13,854 nt of DNA from DATKKM01 sp035542855. Lineage in GTDB: Bacteria; Chloroflexota; Dehalococcoidia; SM23-28-2; RBG-16-64-32. This document shows, piece by piece, positions 1 to 6,500 of this stretch (position 1 is its first letter; the number at the start of each line of letters is the position of its first letter). The DNA is taken from assembly GCA_035542855.1 (NCBI GenBank), contig DATKKM010000083.1, positions 1 through 13,854 of the forward strand, in the 5' to 3' direction. The position numbers and the translations under genes were made by a program. The notes beneath the pieces were generated by a model. The model had not been told where the DNA came from. It saw nothing but the letters and a program-made list of their open reading frames with translations, and searched no databases.

Positions 1-159
1 GTTGCCGGAGCTGTCCGTGACCAGGCTGCCGTCAGCCGTGCCGGGGAACACGACCTGGGCGATGCCGGTTATCGCGAATGGGTAGGCGAGTCCAGTCAGC
101 AGGGTGAAGAACACCACCATCAGGATCGCCGGGCGGAACTCCTTGAGTACAGAAGTCAT
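1..159 (-). CDS. kdpC: KdpC, potassium-transporting ATPase subunit C (N-terminal part, runs off window)
   Basis: Partial gene; 53 codons are visible and the rest lies before base 1. KdpC is the single-span subunit that stabilises the KdpFABC K+ pump. The N-terminus shows the family pattern: a short basic start (MTSVLKEFRPA), one hydrophobic segment at about residues 11-30, then LTGLAYPFAITGIAQVVFP, where the TG-AYP and TG-AQ-FP elements are typical of KdpC, followed by a GSLV element. I chose the ATG at 159 because AGGAG lies 6 nt upstream of it; the in-frame ATG at 165 abuts the same AGGAG with no spacing. Its SD lies beside the kdpB stop (TAG, 169-171), so it is co-transcribed with kdpB. 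The identification is firm; the C-terminal half cannot be judged. Confidence 0.93.
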   Translation of the reverse strand, partial: MTSVLKEFRPAILMVVFFTLLTGLAYPFAITGIAQVVFPGTADGSLVTDSSGN

Positions 160-168
160 TGTCATCTC

Positions 169-2328
169 CTAGGCCAGGTGAACGCCTGACACGAACAGGT
201 CGATTGCCTTGATTCCGGCGAACGGGACGATGATGCCGCCGAGTCCGTAGATCAGCAGGTTTCGGGCCAGCAGGTCCGCGGCGGGGGCCGCTCGATAGGC
301 CACGCCGCGCAGAGCCAGCGGGATCAGCGCGATGATGATGAGGGCGTTGAAGATGACCGCGGAGAGGATCGCGCTCTCCGGGTTGTCCAGCTTCATGATG
401 TTGATCTTGTCCAGCTCCGGGTACGTGGCCACGAACGCCGCCGGGATGATGGCGAAGTACTTGGCCACGTCGTTGGCGATGGAGAACGTGGTGATCGCGC
501 CGCGCGTAATGAGCAGCTGCTTGCCGATGCGCACCACCTCGATCAGCTTCGTCGGGTTGGAGTCGAGGTCGACCATGTTTGCGGCTTCTTTCGCCGCCGC
601 GGTGCCGGAGTTCATCGCCAGGCCCACGTCCGCCTGGGCCAGCGCCGGCGCGTCGTTCGTGCCGTCACCGCTCATGGCGACGAGGCGGCCCTCTGCCTGG
701 TACTCGCGGATGAGGCGGATCTTGTCTTCCGGCTTGGCCTCCGCCACGAAGTCATCGACGCCGGCTTCCGCGGCGATTGTGGCCGCCGTGAGCTTGTTGT
801 CGCCGGTGACCATGACGGTGCGGATGCCCATGCGTCGGAGCTCGTCGAAGCGCTCCTTCATGCCGGGCTTGACGGTGTCCTTGAGGTAGATGATGCCGAC
901 GATGCGCCCGTCTTCTGTGAGGGCGAGCGGAGTCCCGCCCTCGCTGGCGATTCGGTCAGACTCGCCGCGCAGGTCGGCGGGCATCTGTCCGCCCGTCGAC
1001 GCCACGATCGCATCGACGGCGCCCTTCATCCATGACGAGCCGTTGCGCCGGGCGCCGCTCATGCGGGTCTCGGCGGAGAACGGCACGAGTTCGGCGGTGG
1101 CCGAGGACTCGCCATTTGGTGCAGTGATGCCCATCTGGTTCACCAGCGCAACGATGCTCTTGCCCTCCGGCGTTTCGTCGCCGAGCGAAGAGAGTAGCGC
1201 GACCCGCAGGGCGTCTTCGCGGCTGGCGCCGTTGACAGGAATGATCTCGGCGGCCAGGCGGTTGCCGAAGGTGATGGTGCCTGTCTTGTCGAGCAGCAGC
1301 ACGTCGACGTCACCAGATGTCTCTACCGCGCGGCCGGACATGGCGAGGACGTTGAAGCGGGTGACCCGGTCCATGCCCGCGATGCCGATCGCCGAGAGCA
1401 GCGCGCCGATAGTGGTCGGTAGGAGACAGACCAGGAGCGCGACGAGGACAATCGTTGTGACCGGGCCACCCGCGTAGACGGCGAATGGCTGTAGCGTGAC
1501 GACGACCATCAGGAAGATGATCGAAAGGCCCGCCAGCAGAATAGTGAGGGCGATTTCGTTGGGTGTCTTCTGGCGCTTCGCCCCTTCGACGAGCTCGATC
1601 ATGCGGTCGAGGAACGTCTCGCCGGGGTCGGCTGTGATGCGGATCTTCAGCCAGTCGGACACGACCTGCGTGCCGCCGGTGACGCCGCTGCGGATGTCAG
1701 TCCCGGGTTCCTTGAGGACCGGGGCCGACTCGCCGGTGATCGCCGCTTCGTTGACGTAGGCGACGCCTTCTATAACCTCACCGTCGCCGGGCATCAGCTC
1801 GTTCTCGCGGACGATGACGATGTCGCCCTTGCGGAGGTCCGCGGAGGACACGATCTCTTCCGTCCCGTTGCGCAGCCGCGTTGCCGGGGTGTCCTTCTTC
1901 GTGGCGCGCAGGGTATCGGCCTGCGCCTTGCCTCGGGCCTCAGCGATAGCTTCGGCGAAGTTGGCGAAGAGGACGGTGAACCAGAGCCAGATGGTGATCT
2001 GGAGGGGGAACTTGATGTTGTCGCCGCGGAAGAGGTCGCGGAAGAACCAGAACGTGGTCAGCAGGCTGCCGACCTCCACGACGAACATGACCGGGTTGCG
2101 GGCCATGGCGCGTGGGTCCAGCTTTGGGAAGGCGTTGAGGGCGGCGGACCGCACCAGCGGCCAGGTCCAGACGCTCTTGCCGGCGCGCCGCGAGGCAGCC
2201 AGCTCTTTCATCTCGTCCGTTTCCGGTGTGCGCTGCGTAGGTGGTTCCAGGCCGCGCTGCGGCACCTCGTCGCGCTCTGCGACGATCCGCGTCGGCCGGG
2301 GGGTCTTTGTGGGTTGCTTGTCACTCAT
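169..2328 (-). CDS. kdpB: KdpB, P-type ATPase catalytic subunit of the Kdp K+ pump
   Basis: 719 aa. This is the ATP-hydrolysing subunit (class IA P-type ATPase) that drives K+ import through KdpA. Visible motifs are TGES at 198-201 (actuator loop), CLLPTTIGALLSAIG at 301-315 (M4), DKTGTIT with the phosphorylated Asp at 347, MVTGDN at 506-511, GDGTNDAP at 554-561, and FSIANDVAKYFAI in M5 with the conserved Asp620/Lys623 pair. The start at 2328 follows a strong SD (AGAGGTGAT); the frame stays open to 2424, but that stretch lies over the kdpA 3' end and reads unlike KdpB. About 45 residues (polar, Pro/Thr/Arg-rich) precede the point where E. coli KdpB (682 aa) begins to align, so the cytosolic N-terminus is extended. 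The start lies 10 bp after kdpA. Confidence 0.97.
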   Translation of the reverse strand: MSDKQPTKTPRPTRIVAERDEVPQRGLEPPTQRTPETDEMKELAASRRAGKSVWTWPLVRSAALNAFPKLDPRAMARNPVMFVVEVGSLLTTFWFFRDLFRGDNIKFPLQITIWLWFTVLFANFAEAIAEARGKAQADTLRATKKDTPATRLRNGTEEIVSSADLRKGDIVIVRENELMPGDGEVIEGVAYVNEAAITGESAPVLKEPGTDIRSGVTGGTQVVSDWLKIRITADPGETFLDRMIELVEGAKRQKTPNEIALTILLAGLSIIFLMVVVTLQPFAVYAGGPVTTIVLVALLVCLLPTTIGALLSAIGIAGMDRVTRFNVLAMSGRAVETSGDVDVLLLDKTGTITFGNRLAAEIIPVNGASREDALRVALLSSLGDETPEGKSIVALVNQMGITAPNGESSATAELVPFSAETRMSGARRNGSSWMKGAVDAIVASTGGQMPADLRGESDRIASEGGTPLALTEDGRIVGIIYLKDTVKPGMKERFDELRRMGIRTVMVTGDNKLTAATIAAEAGVDDFVAEAKPEDKIRLIREYQAEGRLVAMSGDGTNDAPALAQADVGLAMNSGTAAAKEAANMVDLDSNPTKLIEVVRIGKQLLITRGAITTFSIANDVAKYFAIIPAAFVATYPELDKINIMKLDNPESAILSAVIFNALIIIALIPLALRGVAYRAAPAADLLARNLLIYGLGGIIVPFAGIKAIDLFVSGVHLA

Positions 2329-2338
2329 CTCATCACCT

Positions 2339-4048
2339 CTAGAATGTGATTCCGGCGTTGCCCATGAAGTGTTCGGCGATGGGGCCCAGCGCGAGGGCCG
2401 GGAAGAAGGTAAGCAGACCGACAATCAGGACCACGCCAGCCAATAGCCCCACCCAGAGGACCCCAGTGGTTGGGAATGTGCCCAGGCCGGCAGGGACTGG
2501 CTGCTTGCGGGCCAGCGATCCGGCGACAGCCAGCGTCACGATGATGATCAAGAACCGGCAGATCATCATTGCGAAACCGCCGGCGCTGTTGTAGAAGCCT
2601 GTGTTTGCCCCGATGCCCGCGAAGGCTGAGCCGTTGTTGGCGCCCTGTGACGTGAACAGGTACAGCATCTCGCTGAAACCGTGCGGGCCGGCGTTGTTGA
2701 GCGTGGCGGTGCCCCAGGTGGTCACAGCCGCAACTCCTGTGAAGGCTAGTACGGCGGCCGGGAAGAGGAGTATCGCCGCGGCGACCATCTTGATCTCGTA
2801 TGACTGCACCTTCTTGCCCAGGTACTCCGGCGTGCGGCCGACCATCAGGCCTGCCAGGAACACCGCGAGCAGGGCGAAGAGAAGCATGCCGGAGAGTCCG
2901 GTCCCGACGCCGCCGAAGATCACCTCGCCCAGGTGCATATCCGCGAGCGGGACCATGCCGCCGATTGCGTTGAAGCTGTCGTGCATGGAGTTGACGGAGC
3001 CGTTGGAGGTGACCGTCGTGGTCACTGCCCAGAGCGCCGAGAGGGGCACTCCGAAGCGCACCTCCTTGCCCTCCATGTTGCCGATAGCCTGGTTGATGTG
3101 CAGGCCGCTCAGGGCGGGATTGTTGCGAGCCTCGGACCAGTAGGCGACGAACACCGCGCCTACGTAGACCGCCGCCATCGCGGCGAAGAGCGTCCAGCCC
3201 TGGCGGGTGTTGCCCACCCAGCGGCCGTATGTGTATGTGAGGGCCGCGGGCAGCACGATGATCGCCAGGCACTCCACGAAGTTGGAGAACGGCGTTGGGT
3301 TTTCAAGTGGGTGAGCGGAGTTGGAGTTGAAGAAGCCGCCGCCATTGGTCCCCAGTTGCTTGATCGCGATCTGAGAAGCCACCGGCCCCCTGGCGATCGT
3401 CTGCGCGACGCCTTCGAGTCCGGTCGCGTGGGTGTAGTTGCCCAGCGTCTGCGGGACGCCCTGCCAGACCAGGATCAGAGCGACAACGATCGACATCGGG
3501 AGCAGCACATACAGGATGCTCCGCGTCAGGTCGACCCAGAAGTTGCCGACGGTGTCCGCCCGCCGGCGGGAGATGCCGCGGATCAAGGCCAGGGCGACGC
3601 CAATACCGGCTGCAGCCGATGTGAAGTTGTGCACCGCTAGCCCCATCATCTGGGTGAGGTAGCTCATCGTGCTCTCGCCGCCGTACACCTGCCAGTTGGT
3701 GTTCGTGGTGAAGCTGACGGCGGTGTTGAACGCCGCGCCCGGCGTCACCGCGGGGAGGTTCGCCGGGTTTAGCGGCAGGCCTCCCTGTGTGCGTTCGAGT
3801 ATGTACGTGACAAAGAGCCCGACGAGTGAAAACAGCAGCAGCGAGATGGCGTAAGCCAGCCAACCCTGTTCCTTCTCCTCGTCCACGCCGGAGACACGGT
3901 AAAGGCCGCGCTCCACCGGCCGGAGCGCGGAAGAGAGCCAGGTGCGCTCCCCGCTGAAGACCTTGAACATGTAGAGGCCCAGCGGCTTAGTGAGCAGTAC
4001 CACTGCCCCGAAGAGCAGTATGATCTGGAGCCAGCCGTTGGCCGTCAT
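2339..4048 (-). CDS. kdpA: KdpA, K+-translocating channel-like subunit
   Basis: 569 aa, close to the usual length of about 557-570. KdpA is a polytopic membrane protein of the SKT superfamily that selects and conducts K+. The four pore-loop segments of the selectivity filter are all recognisable: TTNTNWQ (114-120), GTNGGG (233-238), TTTVTSNGS (343-351) and SQGANNGSAF (467-476). There are about ten hydrophobic spans, starting with residues 6-24. The start ATG overlaps the stop of the upstream 98-aa gene (ATGA) and has only a weak SD (GGTGG), so translation is probably coupled to that gene. The stop is 10 bp before kdpB. No truncation or frameshift is visible. Confidence 0.97.
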   Translation of the reverse strand: MTANGWLQIILLFGAVVLLTKPLGLYMFKVFSGERTWLSSALRPVERGLYRVSGVDEEKEQGWLAYAISLLLFSLVGLFVTYILERTQGGLPLNPANLPAVTPGAAFNTAVSFTTNTNWQVYGGESTMSYLTQMMGLAVHNFTSAAAGIGVALALIRGISRRRADTVGNFWVDLTRSILYVLLPMSIVVALILVWQGVPQTLGNYTHATGLEGVAQTIARGPVASQIAIKQLGTNGGGFFNSNSAHPLENPTPFSNFVECLAIIVLPAALTYTYGRWVGNTRQGWTLFAAMAAVYVGAVFVAYWSEARNNPALSGLHINQAIGNMEGKEVRFGVPLSALWAVTTTVTSNGSVNSMHDSFNAIGGMVPLADMHLGEVIFGGVGTGLSGMLLFALLAVFLAGLMVGRTPEYLGKKVQSYEIKMVAAAILLFPAAVLAFTGVAAVTTWGTATLNNAGPHGFSEMLYLFTSQGANNGSAFAGIGANTGFYNSAGGFAMMICRFLIIIVTLAVAGSLARKQPVPAGLGTFPTTGVLWVGLLAGVVLIVGLLTFFPALALGPIAEHFMGNAGITF

Positions 4049-4341
4049 AGCGCCACCGGCGTTTCTTCGCGACGGACCATGCGGATGGACAGCTCACCGT
4101 CGGACGCTTCGAGTTCGGCTGTGAGCCCGTAGCGTGAGAGCAGCGCAGCGAACGCGGCCAGGCTAACCGTTTGCAGCCTGACGACCGGCTGAAGAGTCGC
4201 GTAGGCGCGAACCGACGGCGGCGTCTCGCGCAGCTTCTGGGCCCCGGCGACTATCGACGGCGGCAGCTCGGCGAGCTGCTGCGAAATCGTCATCGATTCG
4301 GGGTCCATCATTTGTAGTGTTTTCATTTGCCCAGTGGTCAT
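4045..4341 (-). CDS. Unknown 98-aa protein inserted between kdpF and kdpA
   Basis: I do not recognise a family. The protein is soluble-looking, with no signal peptide or membrane span. The N-terminus is polar with a Met/Gln-rich stretch; the middle is helical-looking (ISQQLAELPPSIVAGAQKL); the C-terminus has a strand-like pattern, YGLTAELEASDGELSIRMV, ending in an Arg pair. The frame is open to 4461, but I start at the ATG at 4341 because it lies 2 nt after the kdpF stop, with GGAG about 11 nt upstream; an alternative ATG at 4326 has no SD. Its stop overlaps the kdpA start (ATGA). Such tight packing implies a role connected with Kdp assembly or regulation, but this is context only. Its C-terminus weakly resembles that of the 198-aa protein at 4525-5121. 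Confidence 0.8.
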   Translation of the reverse strand: MTTGQMKTLQMMDPESMTISQQLAELPPSIVAGAQKLRETPPSVRAYATLQPVVRLQTVSLAAFAALLSRYGLTAELEASDGELSIRMVRREETPVAL

Positions 4342-4343
4342 TG

Positions 4344-4433
4344 TCAGAACTTCTCCGGCCAGATCAGGACGTAGAGCAGGTAGATCGCTCCAAGCCCCGA
4401 TATCACTCCTCCAAGGATGTATTCGAAAGTCAC
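4344..4433 (-). CDS. kdpF: KdpF, small Kdp complex subunit (GTG start)
   Basis: 29 aa: VTFEYILGGVISGLGAIYLLYVLIWPEKF (the initial V is read as fMet from GTG). KdpF is a single-span peptide that packs between KdpA and KdpB and stabilises the complex. The hydrophobic core at residues 6-24, the YLLYVLI pattern and the C-terminal PEKF match the family (E. coli KdpF is also 29 aa and ends in EAF). The GTG has an SD (GGGAGGA) 5 nt upstream, inside the end of the preceding 31-aa ORF, and overlaps that ORF's stop as GTGA. The frame upstream of the GTG is open but reads as unrelated, highly basic sequence, so the short start is preferred. Confidence 0.9.
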   Translation of the reverse strand: MTFEYILGGVISGLGAIYLLYVLIWPEKF

Positions 4434-4525
4434 GAGTGTCCTCCCAGCCTGGCGCAGCCAATGGCGAACGCGATTGCGACTGCGAAGAATAAGAAGGGCG
4501 CCGCTATCCACAGGATCTCTTCCAT
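4430..4525 (-). CDS. 31-aa single-span membrane peptide immediately upstream of kdpF
   Basis: A very short ORF with good support: ATG at 4525 preceded by GGGAGGA (SD, about 4 nt spacing), 31 codons, and TGA overlapping the kdpF GTG as GTGA. The peptide begins MEEILWIAAPFLFFAVAIAF and ends AIGCARLGGHS, so it is an acidic N-terminus, a hydrophobic span at residues 4-23, then a Gly-Cys-x-Arg-Leu tail. Its start overlaps the stop of the 198-aa gene by one base (TGATG). Small peptides in this position with a span followed by a Cys/Arg-Leu tail occur, to my recollection, before kdpF in other bacteria, usually as hypothetical proteins. A second KdpF-like stabilising subunit is a reasonable inference, not shown. 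Confidence 0.78.
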   Translation of the reverse strand: MEEILWIAAPFLFFAVAIAFAIGCARLGGHS

Positions 4526-5121
4526 CAGTTCCTCCCTTTTTGTCCCCGTTTAACGATCGGGGCCGCATTGTGTCTCTGATTGGCCGGCGCGCCGCCTGGC
4601 ATCGGCGGGACGCGCCGCGTTAGCCTCACGTGGACGTGATCGCCATCGATTGAGGCGTCCGCCAGGACGCCGTACTCAATGGCCATGAGCGATGCCATGT
4701 CCGCCAGTTTGTGCGGGCTCAGACCTGCCTCCGCCGGAAGGCTGACTGAAGTCGCTGAAATGGCGGCGTCTGGTTCGTTGCAGAGGAGATCGCAAGCCGC
4801 GCGCAGCAATGACTCCGCGTGACTCGGCGCCAGGTGGCCCAGCCAGTGAGCGCTGTCATCGTCGAAGACGATCTTCGTGCCCTCTTCAGAGCCGTCCTGG
4901 CGGTGGCGGATGAGCCACCCCTCCGTGGCCTCGACGACGCCGCGCGGCTCGGCGCTCATCGCCGCGATCATGGCTTCGCCGAACTCTGCCGGCGAAGTCA
5001 GCCGCTGCCAAGTTGATCGCAGGCGGCCGAGCACCCCGGCGCTGGATGCCGTGTGCCTTGTGCGATTGACGCGAATCGCGCTCATTTGCTTCCGTCCTTC
5101 TGGGCTGGTGAGCGAGCTCAT
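4525..5121 (-). CDS. Unknown 198-aa protein in the kdp operon
   Basis: I do not recognise a family. It is soluble, with no signal peptide or membrane segment. A basic N-terminal 40 residues is followed by an acidic, mixed alpha/beta-looking body (EGTKIVFDDDSAHWLGHL at about 80-97; AESLLRAACDLL at about 102-113) and a C-terminal YGVLADASIDGDHVHVRL segment, then a polar tail. The ATG at 5121 overlaps the stop of the receiver gene (ATGA) and has GAGGTG 5 nt upstream; an ATG at 5085 with AAGGA 8 nt upstream is a real alternative, giving 186 aa. Its stop overlaps the next ORF (TGATG). Lying between a response regulator and kdpF, it may be an output or adaptor protein of Kdp regulation, which is inference from position only. 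Confidence 0.82.
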   Translation of the reverse strand: MSSLTSPEGRKQMSAIRVNRTRHTASSAGVLGRLRSTWQRLTSPAEFGEAMIAAMSAEPRGVVEATEGWLIRHRQDGSEEGTKIVFDDDSAHWLGHLAPSHAESLLRAACDLLCNEPDAAISATSVSLPAEAGLSPHKLADMASLMAIEYGVLADASIDGDHVHVRLTRRVPPMPGGAPANQRHNAAPIVKRGQKGRN

Positions 5122-5498
5122 CCAGTCACCTCGTTCGCGGCTTCTTCGCCTCCGACGATCCGGATCAACGACTCCAGCGGAAACGGCTTCGGCAGATAGG
5201 CGAGGGGCCTGAATTCAGCCAGGTGGCCCGGGCTCACACGCACGGCGGAGACGATTACCACCGGCACGTGGTTGTCCTCTTCTTTCATATGCCGCAGGAC
5301 CTCCCAACCAGTCCGGTCAGGCAGGTTGATATCGAGGAGCATCAGGTCAGGCCGCTCCGAATCGAGGCGGTTGAGGGCTTCCGCGACGCAGTCGGCTTCT
5401 GTGACCTGGTGGCCGCGAGCCAGCAGATTGCGGGCAATGATGCCGCGCAACCCTTCTTCGTCCTCGACTATCAATACTTTGTGGTAAGCACCGCTCAT
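5118..5498 (-). CDS. Receiver-only (CheY-like) response regulator
   Basis: 126 aa, one REC domain and nothing else. The acidic pair is Glu12-Asp13 (VLIVEDEEG), the phospho-acceptor is Asp56 in LMLLDINLPDRTGWEV, the switch Ser is at 84 (VIVSA) and the conserved Lys is at 104 (YLPKPF). With no DNA-binding domain it must act by protein contact or as a phosphate relay or sink. I start at the ATG at 5498 (GAGG 6 nt upstream) rather than the in-frame GTG at 5513. It lies 76 bp after kdpE on the same strand, in a gap that carries a TTGAG direct repeat and a weak -10 (GATATT), so it may have its own promoter. It overlaps the following gene by ATGA. Partner kinase and target are not identifiable here. 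Confidence 0.93.
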   Translation of the reverse strand: MSGAYHKVLIVEDEEGLRGIIARNLLARGHQVTEADCVAEALNRLDSERPDLMLLDINLPDRTGWEVLRHMKEEDNHVPVVIVSAVRVSPGHLAEFRPLAYLPKPFPLESLIRIVGGEEAANEVTG

Positions 5499-5531
5499 AA
5501 CAGGCCTCAGCACGAATATCCCACCGGGGTG

Positions 5532-5547
5532 CTCAACACTGGCTCAA
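5532..5547 (-). promoter_or_regulatory. Direct repeat TTGAG-N5-GTTGAG upstream of the receiver-only gene
   Basis: Read on the minus strand the site is TTGAGCCAGTGTTGAG: two TTGAG units with an 11-bp period. It lies between the kdpE stop and the receiver gene start. A GATATT hexamer (5520-5515), a possible -10, starts 11 nt after the repeat, the arrangement of PhoB-type activated promoters where the repeat replaces the -35. The same pattern occurs at 6369-6384 and 12064-12079. That a KdpE/OmpR-family regulator binds here is inference. Confidence 0.5.
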
Positions 5548-5574
5548 TGAAGCGGAGGGCCGCACCAATACGGC

Positions 5575-6291
5575 CTAAATGTGTGATTTGCCCGCGAATT
5601 CGTCCGTCAGAAGGCGGTATCCGATACCCGGTTCTGTCCGCAGAATTTGCCGGCCGCGCGGCTCGATCTTCTTTCGCAGACGCGACATGTAGACGTGCAG
5701 GTAGTGGCCCTCCGACTCGTGCGCCGGTCCCCAGACCTCATGGAGGAGCATGTCATCTGTGAGCACTCTGTCCGGGTGCCTGATGAACGCCATCAACAGA
5801 TCGTGCTCAGTGGGCGTGAGGTGGACCTCCTGCCCGCCGACCCGGACGCGCCGGCGTTCCAGATCAACCTCCAGGTCGCCCGCCCGGAAGACCGGACTGG
5901 TTCCAGCGGCCAGGTGTGCAGCATGGCGCAGAGCAACGCGGATGCGGGCCAGCAGCTCATCAACGCTGAACGGCTTGGTCACGTAGTCGTCCGCGCCGAG
6001 TTCGAGCGCGGTCACTTTGTCGCGCTGCGCCTCTCGGACGGAGAGGACGAGGATCGGAGTCGAGGCGACGGCTCGGATCTGGCGCAGGACCTCCAGGCCT
6101 TCCATATCGGGCAGCCCGAGGTCCAGCAGTACGATGTCCGGGTGCCACTCCGAGTGTTCGTGTAACGCGGACGCGCCATCGGCCACGGCGTCCACCTGGA
6201 AGCCATTGCCCTCCAGCGTGCGCCTCAAAGCACGGCGGATCGTCGGCTCGTCGTCTACTACCAGGACCCGTGCACCGGTCGGTTGCGTCAT
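5575..6291 (-). CDS. kdpE: KdpE-type OmpR-family response regulator
   Basis: 238 aa. The receiver domain is at about 8-122, with acidic residues Asp13/Asp14, phospho-acceptor Asp57 (VLLDLGLPDMEGLEV), Ser84 and Lys106 (DDYVTKPF). The winged-helix DNA-binding domain is at about 137-228, with VHLTPTEHDLL, VWGPAHESEGHYLHVYMSRL and EPGIGYRLL. GADDYVTKPF, VWGPA with a following HYL-VY, and the EPG-GYR ending fit KdpE better than PhoB or OmpR. It would activate the downstream kdp genes when phosphorylated by a KdpD-like kinase, which is not in this window. The ATG at 6291 has only a weak SD. A TTGAG direct repeat lies about 77 bp upstream and suggests autoregulation. Confidence 0.93.
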   Translation of the reverse strand: MTQPTGARVLVVDDEPTIRRALRRTLEGNGFQVDAVADGASALHEHSEWHPDIVLLDLGLPDMEGLEVLRQIRAVASTPILVLSVREAQRDKVTALELGADDYVTKPFSVDELLARIRVALRHAAHLAAGTSPVFRAGDLEVDLERRRVRVGGQEVHLTPTEHDLLMAFIRHPDRVLTDDMLLHEVWGPAHESEGHYLHVYMSRLRKKIEPRGRQILRTEPGIGYRLLTDEFAGKSHI

Positions 6292-6368
6292 CGTGATGCC
6301 GTCACCGTCTCGGACCGGCGATAGTGCGGGCCCGATCAGGTGTACGGGATCATGGTCGCACTGCGTCC

Positions 6369-6384
6369 CTCAACGATTGCTCAA
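6369..6384 (-). promoter_or_regulatory. Direct repeat TTGAG-N5-GTTGAG upstream of kdpE
   Basis: On the minus strand the site is TTGAGCAATCGTTGAG; the match between units extends to CGTTGAG with exactly 11-bp spacing (plus-strand CTCAACG at 6369-6375 and 6380-6386). It lies 77 bp upstream of the kdpE start, with a weak -10 candidate CATGAT at 6354-6349. The 7-bp unit with 4-bp spacer has the geometry known for PhoB/OmpR-family operators. It is the best candidate for the kdp control site in this window. Confidence 0.55.
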
Positions 6385-6404
6385 CGGGGGAGCGTTCTGA
6401 GGCA

Positions 6405-6487
6405 ATACCGCCTTAATACGGATGTTTCCGGATGCACGGTGTGCGGTGACGGCGCGGGCGGCTGCCCGTTACATACGCAGGCGGTAT
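6405..6487. repeat. 9-bp inverted repeat (ATACCGCCT / AGGCGGTAT) in the kdpE-lipoprotein gap
   Basis: The arms are 6405-6413 and 6479-6487, perfectly complementary, separated by 65 bp. The right arm includes the first three bases of the TATAAT box of the lipoprotein gene. Between the arms is a short direct repeat, CGGATG-N4-CGGATG (6419-6434). This could be an operator pair or chance in GC-rich DNA; no known consensus is recognised. Confidence 0.3.
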
Positions 6488-6490
6488 AAT
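6485..6490 (+). promoter_or_regulatory. Consensus -10 box (TATAAT) of the lipoprotein gene
   Basis: A perfect TATAAT lies 10 bp before the ATG at 6501. With 17-bp spacing the -35 would be CTGCCC (6462-6467), a poor match. The expected transcription start is about 6496-6498, so the mRNA would have at most a few leader bases. No SD is present upstream of the ATG, in agreement with leaderless translation. Confidence 0.6.
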
Positions 6491-6500
6491 CGCGATTCGT

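Noticed and set aside
2329..2424. Upstream extension of the kdpB frame to an ATG at 2424
   Set aside because: It lies over the kdpA 3' end, the encoded residues are unlike KdpB, and the ATG at 2328 has a strong SD.
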